From: Rhineura floridana
Lineage: Eukaryota; Chordata; Lepidosauria; Squamata; Rhineuridae
Reading direction: 5' to 3'
Length of the DNA stretch: 64,000 bases
Assembly (NCBI RefSeq): GCF_030035675.1
Contig: NC_084482.1
Coordinates: 181,998,373-182,062,372 of the forward strand
Under the pieces are notes generated by a model that made no database searches, was not told the DNA's origin, and saw only the letters and a list, made by a program, of their open reading frames with translations. The position numbers and the translations under genes were made by a program. Shown piece by piece: positions 1 through 10,519 of the stretch; within the stretch, counting starts at the first letter, position 1, and every line of letters begins with the position of its first letter.

Positions 1-365
1 AACATCTAAGGCCCTCCTCCGAGTACCATCCCATCGAGAGGCTCGGAGGGTGATGACTAGAACCAGGGCCTTTTCAGTAGTGGCCCCCGAACTGTGGAAC
101 AGTCTCCCTGATGAGGTGTGCCTGGCGCCGACGCTACTATCTTTTCGGTGCCAGGTGAAAACCTTTTTATACTCCCAGGCATTTTAAAGTGTATTTCAAA
201 CAGCATTTCCGTATTTTGGATGTTGTTTGGTTCGTTATTGTTTTTTTTTTATTTATTTATTGTATTTATTGTATTTATATATTGTGCTTGTTTTTATCTT
301 TTTGTACACCGCCCAGAGAGCCTTCGGGCTTAGGGCGGTATATAAATTAAACTAAATAAATAAAT
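1..365 (+). mobile_element. L2-type LINE, 3' end
   Basis: The first 180 bases, read in a broken frame, match the C-terminal tail seen in the better L2 copies of this window (TRTRAFSVVAPELWNSLP-like). An AT-rich 3'UTR follows, ending in a 'CACCGCCCAGAGAGCC...GGTATATAAAT' type tail and an AAATA-rich simple tail. This is a 5'-truncated copy that runs off the left edge of the window. It does not encode anything functional. Confidence 0.6.
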
Positions 366-371
366 AAAATA

Positions 372-548
372 AATATTTCCTCTACATTTCCACAAATTTG
401 TGATTATTATTATCTTTAAAAAAGGTTATTCTGAAAATTCATCAGCATTTTACTGTGAATTTCTCCTAAAATATAGATGTTTCTATGCAATAATACACAT
501 ATTTTTGCAAAGCAATTTCGCCTAATGCACTTTGTGTTATTTTTGCCA
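372..548 (+). repeat. R1 TA-flanked AT-rich repeat, partial copy
   Basis: This is a fragment of the roughly 420-bp AT-rich family described at 43282-43697. It shows the same run of 'tttctacatttcc', 'catcagcatttta' and 'ttgcaaagcaattt' blocks, in the orientation of the copy at 61974. Both terminal GGGATGG/CCATCCC motifs are missing. It directly abuts R0 copy A. Confidence 0.45.
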
Positions 549-980
549 ATATTATACAGCCACAAGAGTAATAAGCCACAACTTATAGTCCTGACCTCAG
601 AAATGGTTGCTTAACAACCCTCTAAATCTTCATGGCAATACACAAAACAGTTGGAGAGAACTGAGAGTTCAAAGTCTAAAAGGAGAGAGAGAGAGAAACC
701 AGACCACTTTTGGACTTTTTTCTGTCAGAGTTCTCATAATTTGTTGAAATTCATTAAAAATCAGCCTTGTTCACAGAGTACCTGTGATCCTATTACTGAC
801 CTTGCCCCATACTCTGACCTTCATCTTCTGCAGTTTAAAAGTTTAAAAAATGCCTGGCTGATTTTTAATTAATTTAAGAAATTTTGCATTGAACTGAATG
901 ATAGTGTCGGGCATGCTCAGTAAGAACCAACTGTCAGTGTTCTAAAAGCCAGACTCACAGCTGCTTGGCTTGCCTAATCG

Positions 981-1273
981 GGGCCACACCCACACCTGAA
1001 TTTGATTTCATGTGAGACAATCATGGCTCCCCCCAAAGAATCCTGGGAAGTGTAGTTTGTGAAGGGTGCTGAGAGAAGACCCTTATTCCCCTGACAGAGC
1101 TCCAGTGGCCAGAGTGGTTTAACAGTCAGCCACTCTGATCGAAGCTGTGTGAGGGGAACAGGGCATCTCCTAGCAACTCTCAGCACCCTTCACTAACTAC
1201 ACTTCCCAGGATTCTTTGGGAAAAGCCATGACTGACCAAAGTGAAATAAAGGTCTGGTGTGGATGTGGCCAGG
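981..1273. repeat. Palindromic MITE-like block inside R0 copy A
   Basis: The left arm (GGCCACACCCACACC, then CCAAAGAATCCTGGGAAGTG and GTGAAGGGTGCTGAGAG) reappears as its reverse complement in the right half, giving arms of about 110 bp around a short centre. The same block sits at the same place in R0 copy B (about 52285-52577), and a piece of it occurs at about 13305-13420. It is either a MITE that inserted before R0 spread or an integral part of R0. I could not define a target duplication. Confidence 0.55.
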
Positions 1274-1399
1274 GACAGCTTTGGTTTAAATTTGGGTGGG
1301 AGGCTACATGTGCCTGCTCTAGAACAAAAAGGTGGGGGAAACCCAGAAAAAGAATGATACTATTCCCAATGTTTTCCTTTTGGAAAGGAAAGGGGCTTC

Positions 1400-2345
1400 C
1401 CCTCTGTCCAGTGCGCACCCATCCAATCTCCTCCCCTCCCCCTACCTCCCTCCCCCTCACATTCCTGCCCTCCTTTTCCCCTCCCTGCCCCTCCCCCAGG
1501 TCAGTTTCACCTATCCTAAGTATGATTGCACAGGAGTAAATCCCACTGAACTCAAAAAGTATGCAAATGACCAAACCTGCCTCCCCTCCTCCTCCCTCCT
1601 ATTCCCTCTCTCTTGCCCTTTCCGTCCCCCTTCCTTCACCCCTTAGTTCCCCTCCCCATCCCCTTCTAATCCCTCATTCTCCTTCCCTTTCCCTGGCTCT
1701 TCTCCCTGTCCCCATGGTCAGTTTTACCTATCCTAAGCATGATTGCACGGGAGTAAATCCCACTGAACCGAATAAGCATGCAAATGATCAAACCTCCCCT
1801 CCCCTCTTCCTATCTCCCATCTCCCTTTTGCCCTTTCCTTACCCTTCTTTCACCCCTCCCCCTCCCCAGCCAATCCCATCATTCACCCTTCCCTTCCAAT
1901 CCCCTCCTTCCCCCTCCCCCTATTTCTACTCCCCTTTCCCCTTGCCTCACCCATGGTCAGTTTTACCTATCCTGGCCATGATCCCATGGGAGTAAATCCC
2001 ACTGAACTCAATAAGCATGCAAATAATCAGACCTGCCTTTCTCTTCCTCCCCTCTCTTCTCCCTTCCTCCTCCCTTCTTTCTCCCCTCCCGTCCTCCTTT
2101 TTCCTCCTGCCCTGCCCGCCCCAGGCCTCCCTCCCCATGGTCAGTTTTACCTATCTTAACCATGATTGCACAGCAGGAAATCCCACTGAACTCAATAAAC
2201 ATGCAAATAATCAAACCTGCCCTCCCCATCCCCCTCCTGGCTGCTCCCTTCCTCCCCTCCCCATCCCCTGTGGTCACTTTCCCCTTACCTAAGCATGATA
2301 GCAGGGGAGTTAATCCCACTAAACTCATTAAGCACGCAAATGATC
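1400..2345 (+). repeat. Pyrimidine-rich minisatellite array with conserved cores (R0 copy A)
   Basis: About five units of 130-230 bp alternate an almost pure C/T tract with a conserved core of about 80 bp. Core landmarks are GGTCAGTTTYACCTATCC, AAGCATGATTGCA, GGAGTAAATCCCACTGAAC and ATGCAAATGATC. Cores lie near 1500, 1715, 1955, 2140 and 2275. Long open frames here on both strands are low-complexity artefacts of the C/T bias. The core contains ATGCAAAT, an octamer (POU-factor) consensus, in most units. Confidence 0.75.
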
Positions 2346-3928
2346 AATCCATTCTTAGCAAACTTGCACAGGATCCCATTTCTTACCTTCTGGATTAAAA
2401 AGTGGAGAAATTAGGCAGCTATGGTGAATGCACCAGGGGAGCAGGAGACCTGACCTCCTCTCTGAGATATTGGACTGCCCTACACATTTGTCAAAATTCA
2501 AACACAATTTGGTTTGGTCTTTCAAATCCACTGTGTAGCTTGGAATAATTTGGTAACATGTGCCTCTGAGCATATGGTGAGTGGTGGCAACACCTGCAAT
2601 CAGCCCAAAGAACAGAAACAAGACCTGTGCTGTGCTGACCTTGTTTTAGCAGGAAGGAAGCAACAATATTAAAACAGTTGGTATAGTTCAGATAGTCACT
2701 TTAAATATGTTTGATTTACTTTGCAATTTTAGTGTAGTTTCCTATAGTAAATCATTCTCTTTTGCTTATGTTTCTGTGAATATGTGAAGTACAGCAACCC
2801 TTTACAACACTAAAAAAAGCTCCAAAAACAATTGTGGAATAATGGCACTGACTGTTCTGCAGAATAGTTTCCAATGGACATGAGGAGTGTCTCCGTTTGC
2901 ACAAGATAAAACAGTGGGAGGTGAAATACATTCTAGCAAAATTCTAGGTGTGCTCTTTGTTTTTAATTGACCATGCCCACTTTCCTTAAGTGGAGTAGTT
3001 TACGCATAGCAGGCTGAAAACCTGCATCTTGGGCAGGCCAAGTTTGTTTTTTTCCAACAGGTAGAGTCATAGTTTAAGTAGCAACATATTGTAATCAGTC
3101 TGATTTTACATCAAACTGCAGTTTCAGATTCACCTGTTAATGCCCCCCCAATAGAAATAGAGCATAAGCTCCAGTTTGAAACACAAAATGCTGTCTTCAC
3201 CATTATAAGCCACTGACCAATAAAAACACGTTGAAATTAATAAAAATAGATTTGACACAGATTTCTAGGATGAATAATGAGAGAAATATAATTTTCTAGG
3301 TTAGATTCTTTATAGAAACATTAGTAACACAGGAAAGAAGCAAAGTAAGAAGAACATCAAAAAACATACAAAAATGTAATTCTCCATCTTTGGAGATGGC
3401 AGGTGTTGCCACCATTCACTATATGCTCAGAGGCACACATTACCAAACTCTTCCAAGCTACACAGAAAGTGAATTCGACTGTGAAAGACCAACCCAAATT
3501 GTGTTTGCATTTTGACCAATTTGTAGGGCAGCCCAATATCTCAGAGAGGAGGTCAGGTCTCCTGCTCCCCTGGTGCATTCACTATAGCTGCCCAATTTCC
3601 CTGCTTTTTGAAGTTTGATAGAAATATCTGATGGCTATAGGTACATTCTTAAACGGCAAGGTTTTCTTGCCTATTAGTGAATATTCCTTTTTATATTAAC
3701 AAATATATATTTGCTACTATATGCTCTTCACACCTGTATATGCAGTTTTATACTTATTCCTTGGCAGGAGAATTGCATTGCAAAATTTGGAGGATTGCTA
3801 TGTTTTGGTTTGCATGTTGTTTTGGATATTGTGAATTTGACAGGTTCATCTTTAAATGCAATCTGAATTGAATTACTCCCCCATCTCGGCTTTGGACTGA
3901 GCAACAGCTCTCTCAATGCTGCGGCCAT

Positions 3929-4363
3929 TAGGGATGGGCAAAAAGTTCTATTCAGTTTGCATTTGAAGGCAAATCAATCAAATTTGCTGTTTTAGGAACA
4001 ATATGAGAACTGAAGCATAGCCATCCTTTGAAATTTGTACTTATCCGAATTTTGTGATGCAGTTCTCAAAATGTTTACAGAAATGCATTTATTAGCGGAA
4101 AGTGGGCATAAACATGAATATGGTAGTGAAAGTAATATACAAAAATGCATTATAGTAATATACAAAATGCATTATATTAGGAGAAATTGCTTGCAAAACT
4201 AGTCAAAATTGCATACAAAATTTATTAGGGGAAATTCGCACTAAAATGCTGAAGAATTTTCATGAAAATGCCAATTGCTGCAGAAATGTAGGGAACTAAA
4301 TGTAAGATTGAGAAACTAAATTAGAAACTGAGAGAGACAAAACTGAGAGATCCTTCTATCCCG
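3929..4363 (-). repeat. R1 TA-flanked AT-rich repeat
   Basis: It starts TA-GGGATGG and ends with a decayed 'CTATCCC', so the terminal inverted repeat typical of this family is partly kept. The interior carries degenerate tandem units of about 30-40 bp built on 'AAAAATGCATTATATTAGG' with 'gaaattgc'. A small opposite-strand piece of the same family lies just upstream (about 3815-3890). Confidence 0.6.
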
Positions 4364-4561
4364 AATGGCAATCCACTCTTGAAGTTGAGGAGGCGTGCAA
4401 AAAGCTGTTTGCATTATGCCACCCTCTAGCTGCTAGGGCCCTATGCGCACACCAATGTCTGTGCATAGAGCTTCTCTATGCAAAAGTGCCCAAAGGCATG
4501 CGAGTGTCTTCTGTACACAAACGTTTTTAAAAAATAAAATAACTGACAGTGAGTTTAAAGC

Positions 4562-4637
4562 TGCAATCCTATACGCACTCAAGTAAGTGCCATCAAACTC
4601 ATTGGCACTTCTCAGTAGACATGTAAAGGATCACACT
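4562..4637. repeat. Short palindromic repeat (GCAATCCTA type)
   Basis: A degenerate member of a short palindromic family in which 'gcaatcctatacgcac..' and '..agtagacatgtaaaggatca' are rough inverted halves. Similar blocks lie near 33390-33480, 33510-33575 and 44583-44652. It is probably an old MITE; nothing coding is present. Confidence 0.4.
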
Positions 4638-4935
4638 GTAAAATTGTTTTGTATATGTATGCATGCACAGAAACACATTACTAAAAAGGGAACCAAAAAG
4701 GATATGCAAACTAATACAAAGGAAAATACTAGAGTGATTTGCCTAGTGAGAGTAACGTCTGATAAATATATTCATTTCACAAACTGTGTAAGCTAATACA
4801 TACACTCCCAATTCATTCTAACTCCTTTTATCATATAATACATGCCTTTCCAAAGGGGTAGGAAAAATTGTTTGGAAGGTTAGTCTCAAGTAGCTCTTTG
4901 AACCTTTAACCATTGAATCCCCGCAGGGAAAATTT

Positions 4936-5103
4936 TTGTAGCTCAGTGGTAATCTGCTTTGCATGCAGACGATCCAGGTTCAATGCATGGCATCTCCAGG
5001 CAGAACTAGGAATGTCCCTGGAAAAGCTGGTGCCTATCACTGTACAAAATACTGAGCAAGATGGGCCTGTGGTCTGACTCCATATAAGACAGCTCCCTAG
5101 TTC
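4936..5103 (+). mobile_element. tRNA-derived SINE
   Basis: It begins 'TAGCTCAGTGGTAATCTGC' (A-box-like), followed about 30 bases later by GGTTCAATGCA (B-box-like). The body shared with the copies at 7164, 18461, 31659 and 45359 then follows, ending 'GACTCCATATAAGACAGCT'. The tRNA-like head is only promoter-derived; it does not fold into a complete tRNA. This copy is moderately diverged. Confidence 0.7.
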
Positions 5104-6389
5104 AAAATGATTGTGGGCTAGGAAAGTGGGCCTTTGAACCATAAGCAAAAATATTAAAAGGAAACTTGCTCCACTGCATTTTCCATAAATGTGAGAAATA
5201 TATCCCTAAATTTCTTTAAGCCAGAAGCTTTCTGTTTTAACTACAATTTCTGCTGTTTTTGCACTTGTGGCTTTATTGTTTGTTTATTTACTGCTGTAAA
5301 CTGTCTTGAGGGTGTTTATGTCGAAAGGCCTTATAAATAAAAGTGAATAATAAAATTAAAATCTTGCTTGTACATGTAGTCCACAACATTCTCACTATTA
5401 CAATTGTTTAATAAAGGGACTATTTTTTTGTACATACCAGTCAAAATCTGGGGCATGACACTTACCTCATAATAGAGGCCTGCATTATCTTCAGACTTCA
5501 ATTTAGAGTAGGGGGTTGTTTGTCCATGACTACGGAATGCAAAATTCAATTGTGTGCGTGCGCACGCGCATTACACACACATTCACAGGTATATTATAAA
5601 TGTTATTTTACCTCCTACAAAGTGAAGAGTATACTGTGTAAGTGTACTACTCTTTTCCATATAATCAGTCCATCTGCCAAATACCTTGTCTAAGTGATTT
5701 GTCAAAGCAGGATATTACAATGGTGTTTAGCCAGTAGGTCTGAACAGCAAGAGTCAGCAGTAGTTTGGTTGTGGTACAACTCTGCTTTGAATCCATTAAA
5801 CTCTTTAGCTGACAACATGCTTTGTGCAGATCTGACAGTTAAATTGAGCGCTGTGGGTCACTAATGATTAAAATACTAATCACTTTTTTCTGAAGATAAA
5901 ACAGGTAAAATGTCATTTCGAGGAGCTACTATAATTGGTCTTTGACTGTGGAGGAGGGGGGCATATAATTTATCGCTTCAATTCCAGGCATGCCTCAGAA
6001 AGAGATCACCATGCTGAATGTAAAAAAGCTATTTTCAAATTGCGTGATACCTCAGGAATGATGTCATTTCACATTGTATTTGTAGATGATCATCTGCATG
6101 TTCCTGTGCTCTCATCTTAAAATACATCCTGTATCTCTTCATATCAACTTGAATGGGGTAACTGGATTAGCTCCAGGGAAGCGTGGCTATGGGCTGGTTT
6201 AAACTGTCCTTCCACCTTCTGCATCTCCCCAGTTTAAATAAAAAGAAAAAAAAACTCTCAAAAGAATTGTGTGAAAGCTGATCTCCTATTTGCCATGGGG
6301 ATCAACATCTATGGGGCAGGTTTCCCACCACTGGCTGTATCATTTTTTAGAGCAGGGATAGCTATCATGTGACCCTCAAGGTATTGCTG
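5104..6389. other. Intergenic stretch without recognised gene
   Basis: AT-rich sequence downstream of SYNPR. A LINE-like 3' tail ('gtaaactgtcttgagggtg..ataaataaa') lies at about 5275-5360 and an alternating purine-pyrimidine palindrome at 5551-5570. Nothing else was recognised, and short open frames show no protein-like pattern. Confidence 0.5.
5551..5570. repeat. Alternating purine-pyrimidine palindrome
   Basis: TGTGTGCGTGCGCACGCGCA contains the perfect 12-bp palindrome GCGTGCGCACGC within a strictly alternating purine/pyrimidine run, followed by a short ACACAC tract. Such sequence can adopt Z-DNA or a small cruciform. No function is implied. Confidence 0.5.
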
Positions 6390-7112
6390 GGCCATCATCT
6401 ATGCAAGGGATCATTAGAAAAGGTATTGAAAATAAAACTGCTGATATGATAACACAAATCTATGGTGCGACCTTATTTGGAATACTTTCTACAGTTCTGG
6501 GCACCTCACCTCAAAAAGGATGTTACAGAGCTGGAAAAGATTCAGAAAAAGGCAACCAAGATGATCAAGGGGGTGGAGTCACTCCCATAGGAGGAACGGT
6601 TGCAGCATTTGGGGCTTTTTAGTTTAGAGAAAAGGTGAGTCAGAGGTGACATGATAGTAATGTATAAATTATGTATGGCATGGAAAAAGTGGATAGAGAA
6701 AAATGTTCTTCCTCTTTCTTAGCACTAGAACTTGTGGACATTCAATAGAACTAAATGCTGGAAAATAAGGACAGACAAAAAAAAAGTGATTCTTAGTGCA
6801 GTACATAGCTAAGCTGTGGAACTCACTCCCAGAGGAGGCAGTGATGGCCACCAACCTGGATGGCTTTAAAAGAGGATTAGATAAATTCATGGAGCGTAAG
6901 GCTATCAGTGATGGCTCTGCTCTACCACCATAGTCAGAGGCAGCATGCTTCTGAAAACCAGTTGCCAGAAGCCGCAGGAGGGGAGAGTGCTCTTGCACTC
7001 GGGTCCTGCTTGTGGGCTTCCCATGGACATCTGGTTGGCTAGTGTGAGAACAAGATGCTGGACTAGATGGACCACTGGCCTGATCCAGCAGGCTCTTCTT
7101 ATGTTCTTATGA
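6390..7112 (+). mobile_element. CR1-related LINE (L3-like group), 3' end
   Basis: Fragments of a reverse transcriptase C-terminus are readable: 'YGATLFGILSTVLGTSPQKG', 'KDSEKGNQDDQGG', then 'KLWNSLPEEAVMATNLDGFKR'-like residues. The 3' end 'GGACTAGATGGACCACTGG...CAGGCTCTTCTTATG' closes with TTCTTATG repeats, a short-repeat tail like that of CR1-clade elements. Related 3' ends lie at 31377-31617 and 44780-45018. The copy is heavily decayed. Confidence 0.65.
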
Positions 7113-7163
7113 AGTGTTGTTAGCAGGCAACAAATCTCTTGTATTCTTCATAACATGTAATGA

Positions 7164-7341
7164 ATTGTAGCTCAGTGGTAGAGCAACTGCTTTGCATGCA
7201 GAAGGTTCCAGGTTCAATCCCCAATGGCATCTTCAGATAGGGCTGGGAGATACTCCCTGTCTGAAACCCTGGAGAGCCACTGCCAGTCATTGTAAACAGT
7301 ACTGAGCTAGATTCTGACTCGGTATAAGGCAGCTTCCCATA
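7164..7341 (+). mobile_element. tRNA-derived SINE
   Basis: It has a clear A-box-like 'TAGCTCAGTGGTAGAGCA' and B-box-like 'GGTTCAATCC', then the conserved body 'GGGCTGGGAGATACTCC', 'CTGGAGAGCCACTGCCAGTC' and 'TATAAGGCAGCTTCCCAT'. It is one of the better preserved copies of this family here. It lies just downstream of the CR1-like end at 7112. Confidence 0.8.
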
Positions 7342-7895
7342 ATCCTAATGATGAGAATTCTGCATTACTACATGCCACTCAGAGGAAAGAGGTTTGTTAC
7401 ATTTTGTTTAAAAAAATGTGACATCTTCCAACTCCCCTAGAGAGCAAAGTTACTATAAACCCAAGAGTAAAATAGCCTATGATTCATTGTTGTCCTTTCC
7501 TTGTCCAATACATGATTATGTGCCTTCTTCAGGGCTGGTGTGGGCCCATATGGCAAATGAGGCGTTTGTGCTAAGTTTAGGGCTTTGCAGACAGGACTAA
7601 ACAGCCAGCTGCTTGACAACTCCACCCCTTCCACCTGCTTCCTCCACGACTTCTTTCCAACTACTCTTTCTTCACCATTTTACCAAGCCATGGAGGAGGG
7701 ACTGACTGCTATCTTCTCCTCATGAACTCTAACTCCCAGGTTTGCTTTTTGAACCTGCTGTGTACATTTTCAGGGGGGGGGGAGTTCAGTTTGTGAGGCC
7801 AGGCAGCCTGTGAACTTAGATCTCAGGATAATCATGAGCAAGAATTGATTGATACCTGTTGGTAAGCAAAAGATGTGCAGAACATTTTCAAAAGA

Positions 7896-8022
7896 GGTGT
7901 TTTCCAGTGCCCTGCTTGTGGGCTTCTGGAGGCATCTGCTTGGGCACTATGTGAAACTGGATACTGGACAAGATGTACCCCTTTGGGCTGACCCTTCAGG
8001 ACTTGTAAAAATGTCTTTATGC
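7896..8022 (+). mobile_element. CR1-related (L3-like) 3' end, decayed fragment
   Basis: 'CCCTGCTTGTGGGCTTCTGG' through 'GGACAAGATGTACCCC' matches the terminal region of the element ending at 7112. No coding capacity remains. Confidence 0.45.
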
Positions 8023-9084
8023 CTTTGAATGAGAATTTCACACTTTTCCCCAGATGTCAAGGCCCAGAAAAAAAACTGGAAAATTAGCACTCCCATTTTT
8101 CTGTTCTTTCTTCTTGGAAAAAAAAGGGGGTCTCTATTCCCAGCATAATAGACAATGGCTTAAATCAAGGATTTTGAAAGAATGTTAATTATTGCCAAAA
8201 CATTTGTATATTTTTTAATATACTTTTAGCCATTGGTACTAATTATTTTCCCCTCTACCAGCTGTAGGTTATTTTATATTGATTTTATGTTGTTCTGTGC
8301 TGGTTTTGGACATGTTTTTCTTTTCTTTTTTTGCTGAGGGGGTGTTTTTTTAATCTAGGTTGTGCAAATAGCCCATTGCCAACAAGAGGAATATCTTCAG
8401 GCCCTTGTAAACCATATTCCTGAAATGACACTGCCTTTCCAACCTGTCTGATGAACAGTTGCAAAAACTGAACCTTCCTCAACCAGATATCCTTTAAACC
8501 TTTTGGACTATCAGTCCCAGTTAGTATGGTCAATGGTCAGGATGATGTGAGTTGTAGTCCATGATATATGGAGGGCACCAGGTTGTGGAAGGCTACTCAA
8601 GAGCATGTTGTAAATTCCCATACCAGTTTAAGCTGGTCCAACAGAAAACATCATTTTACCAATATTTTTCAATCCAAACATAATAAATGTACAAGCCCGC
8701 TTGCCGTTTGAGGTTGAAACCCAAGTTAGACAATAATGTAGAGTGAGAATGGATGTGTTAAGAAGATGCAAGTGCTGGTTCATTGTGTGTGTGTATGTTG
8801 CAACAGCACCATGTGCCTTCAAACAAGCACTGTATGCAATAAACTTTATTTATTAGGGCAAATATATCACAATATTGAGTCATCCACGGAGGAACCATAC
8901 ATTGGTTACAACAATCATTTAAATGACTATGCTATTTTATGCTAAAAGATGCTTTGAATATTTACAGCCCATACAATGATATTTTAGACCGATACACTTT
9001 TATTTAGAAATGCAGATGTTCCGTTTTTTAAATGGTGTGTTCATCTGTAGACTACAAAGTGAGTTTTTTGGGGGAAAGCAGGGA
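8023..9084. other. Intergenic stretch; one MITE fragment
   Basis: No gene was recognised. A decayed piece of the 'CAACTCCCATCA / GGAGTTGTAGTCC' palindromic hAT MITE family lies at about 8505-8600. The rest is AT-rich with no recognised repeat. Confidence 0.45.
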
Positions 9085-9668
9085 GGTAAAATTTTATTTA
9101 TTTATTTATTTATTTATTTATGAGATTTGTTAGATGCCCATCTAGCAGAGTTTAATCTGCCACTCTAGGCGACTTACAACCAAACACAAGTACATTCCAC
9201 ATAGACATAATCAAAATCCTAAAAATTAGAAATTAAAAATTAAAGCTTAAACATTTAAACCCCCCAAGATCTGCAATCTGCTAGCCTGAATTTGAATTTA
9301 AACCCCCCAAGAACTGCAATCTGCCAGCCTAATCCCCTTCCCATGCCTGTGTAAAGAGCCAGGTCTTCAAGGTCCGCCGAAAGCATAACAGGGAGGGGGC
9401 CTGACGGAGGTCAGTTGGCAACAAATTCCAAAGCGTAGGAGCCACATTAGAAAAGGCTCTAGACCTTGTCCTCACCAACCTCGCTTCTTTTACTGGAGGT
9501 ATAAGAAGTGAGCCATTCAAGGATGATCTTGTAAGCTGGCGCCCCTGGAGCTAGTGAAGGCAACTCTTTAAATAGAGTGGGCCGGCCTCACAAAGAGCCT
9601 TATAAGTTAAAGCCAGGATCTTAAATTTGGCCCGCGCAACCACAGGTAGCCAGCCAATGACCTTTGTT
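9085..9668 (-). mobile_element. L2-type LINE, 3' end
   Basis: Read on the minus strand, residues like 'LLIPPVKEARLVRTRSRAFSNVAPTLWNLL' and 'LKTWLFTQAW' are the C-terminal tail of the L2 reverse transcriptase protein. The 3'UTR ends in a (TAAA)n-type tail at about 9094-9122 (plus strand TTTA repeats). The 5' side is truncated within the RT C-terminal region. Confidence 0.65.
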
Positions 9669-10519
9669 TTGCTGCACAGTATCCAATGCATTCTAGATTA
9701 GTGGTTGTCAACCCTTTTTCCCTGCAGGGACGAGTCAATCAGTGAAATAGATTTTGGGGCTAGGGAGAGGTTCAGTTCTTCACTCCCTCCTGTTCCCTGC
9801 AGTACATACGCACAAAAAAACCATGCACCACTAACACTGGAGAAAGTGTTGGCCTGGCTAGGTAGGAAATGCTCTCCTCAGTTTGCCAGACAGCATCTTG
9901 CAGGAAGCAGTTCAGTACTCAGCTCAGATAAAAATGAGAGCAGAGCTCAATCTTTCCCTGCAGTGTGAGAGAAGTTCTCAAATTCAGTTCCATTTAGCAG
10001 TGAAGTTGAACTTTTTTTTTTGCTGCTAAGTATGTGGAGTTCTATCTATTGCGGGAGGAAAGAGAATAAAATTCTCCATCTAGCAGCAGAAGTCGGATTC
10101 TGATGCCTTCTGTGGAGCTAAAGACACCTGCAGAACAATGGAAAATATTATGCACCATCTGAGATCAGCAAGATCTCTAAATTAGCTCTGCCCCCCACCC
10201 CCTGTAAGGAATTGGCTCAATGTTCTTGGTTGCTGAGTTCTTATGTTTGACACTCTCCTACTTACGGATAGCACCAAATCCAGTATTCATCATAATGACT
10301 GGACTGAACAGACGTTGTACAAGTTTGAGACACCACAGAAAGAAAAACATTCTTAATCATCAATGGCCATGTAGGAAAAGCTATTCTTTTGTAGTGTTTT
10401 GCAACAGCTCTAAGTGTATGCATGTTGTGTTGCACAATCAATGGGGTATTTCCCATGACACATAGTTTCACTTCCTGATATCTGCACCTATGTTATCCTA
10501 ATTAAATAAATACCTTTTG
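9669..10519. other. Sequence between the L2 end and the SYNPR 3'UTR
   Basis: No recognised gene or well-preserved repeat. Open frames are short and not protein-like. The true 3' limit of the SYNPR transcript could fall here if the poly(A) signal at 10549 is not the one used. Confidence 0.4.

Larger units (their letters stand above)
545..3679 (+). repeat. R0 unclassified 3.1-kb interspersed repeat, copy A
   Basis: This block is collinear with 51742-61932 (copy B) once insertions are removed from B; the first part also matches 63482-63734 (copy C). In order it holds: a 350-bp unique-looking head (545-905), a palindromic block (981-1273), a pyrimidine-rich tandem array (about 1400-2345), a left inverted arm (about 2395-2600), a middle part, and a right inverted arm (about 3375-3679) ending GCCTATTAGTG. 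Relative to B, copy A lacks about 100 bp near the start and about 75 bp at the start of the left arm. The latter loss lies between short direct repeats (AAAAAG..GAGAAAT), which suggests slippage or recombination. No convincing coding frame was found. The superfamily is unknown; a large non-autonomous DNA element is my best guess. Confidence 0.65.

Noticed and set aside
1197-2328. Long overlapping open frames on both strands (Pro/Ser/Leu-rich or Gly/Glu/Arg-rich)
   Set aside because: They are produced by the pyrimidine-rich tandem array; the peptides are low complexity and shift frame from unit to unit.
7164-7341. A possible tRNA gene (good A and B boxes)
   Set aside because: No full cloverleaf can be drawn, and five similar copies share an identical non-tRNA body, so it is a SINE. 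The same holds for 4936, 18461, 31659, 42154 and 45359.
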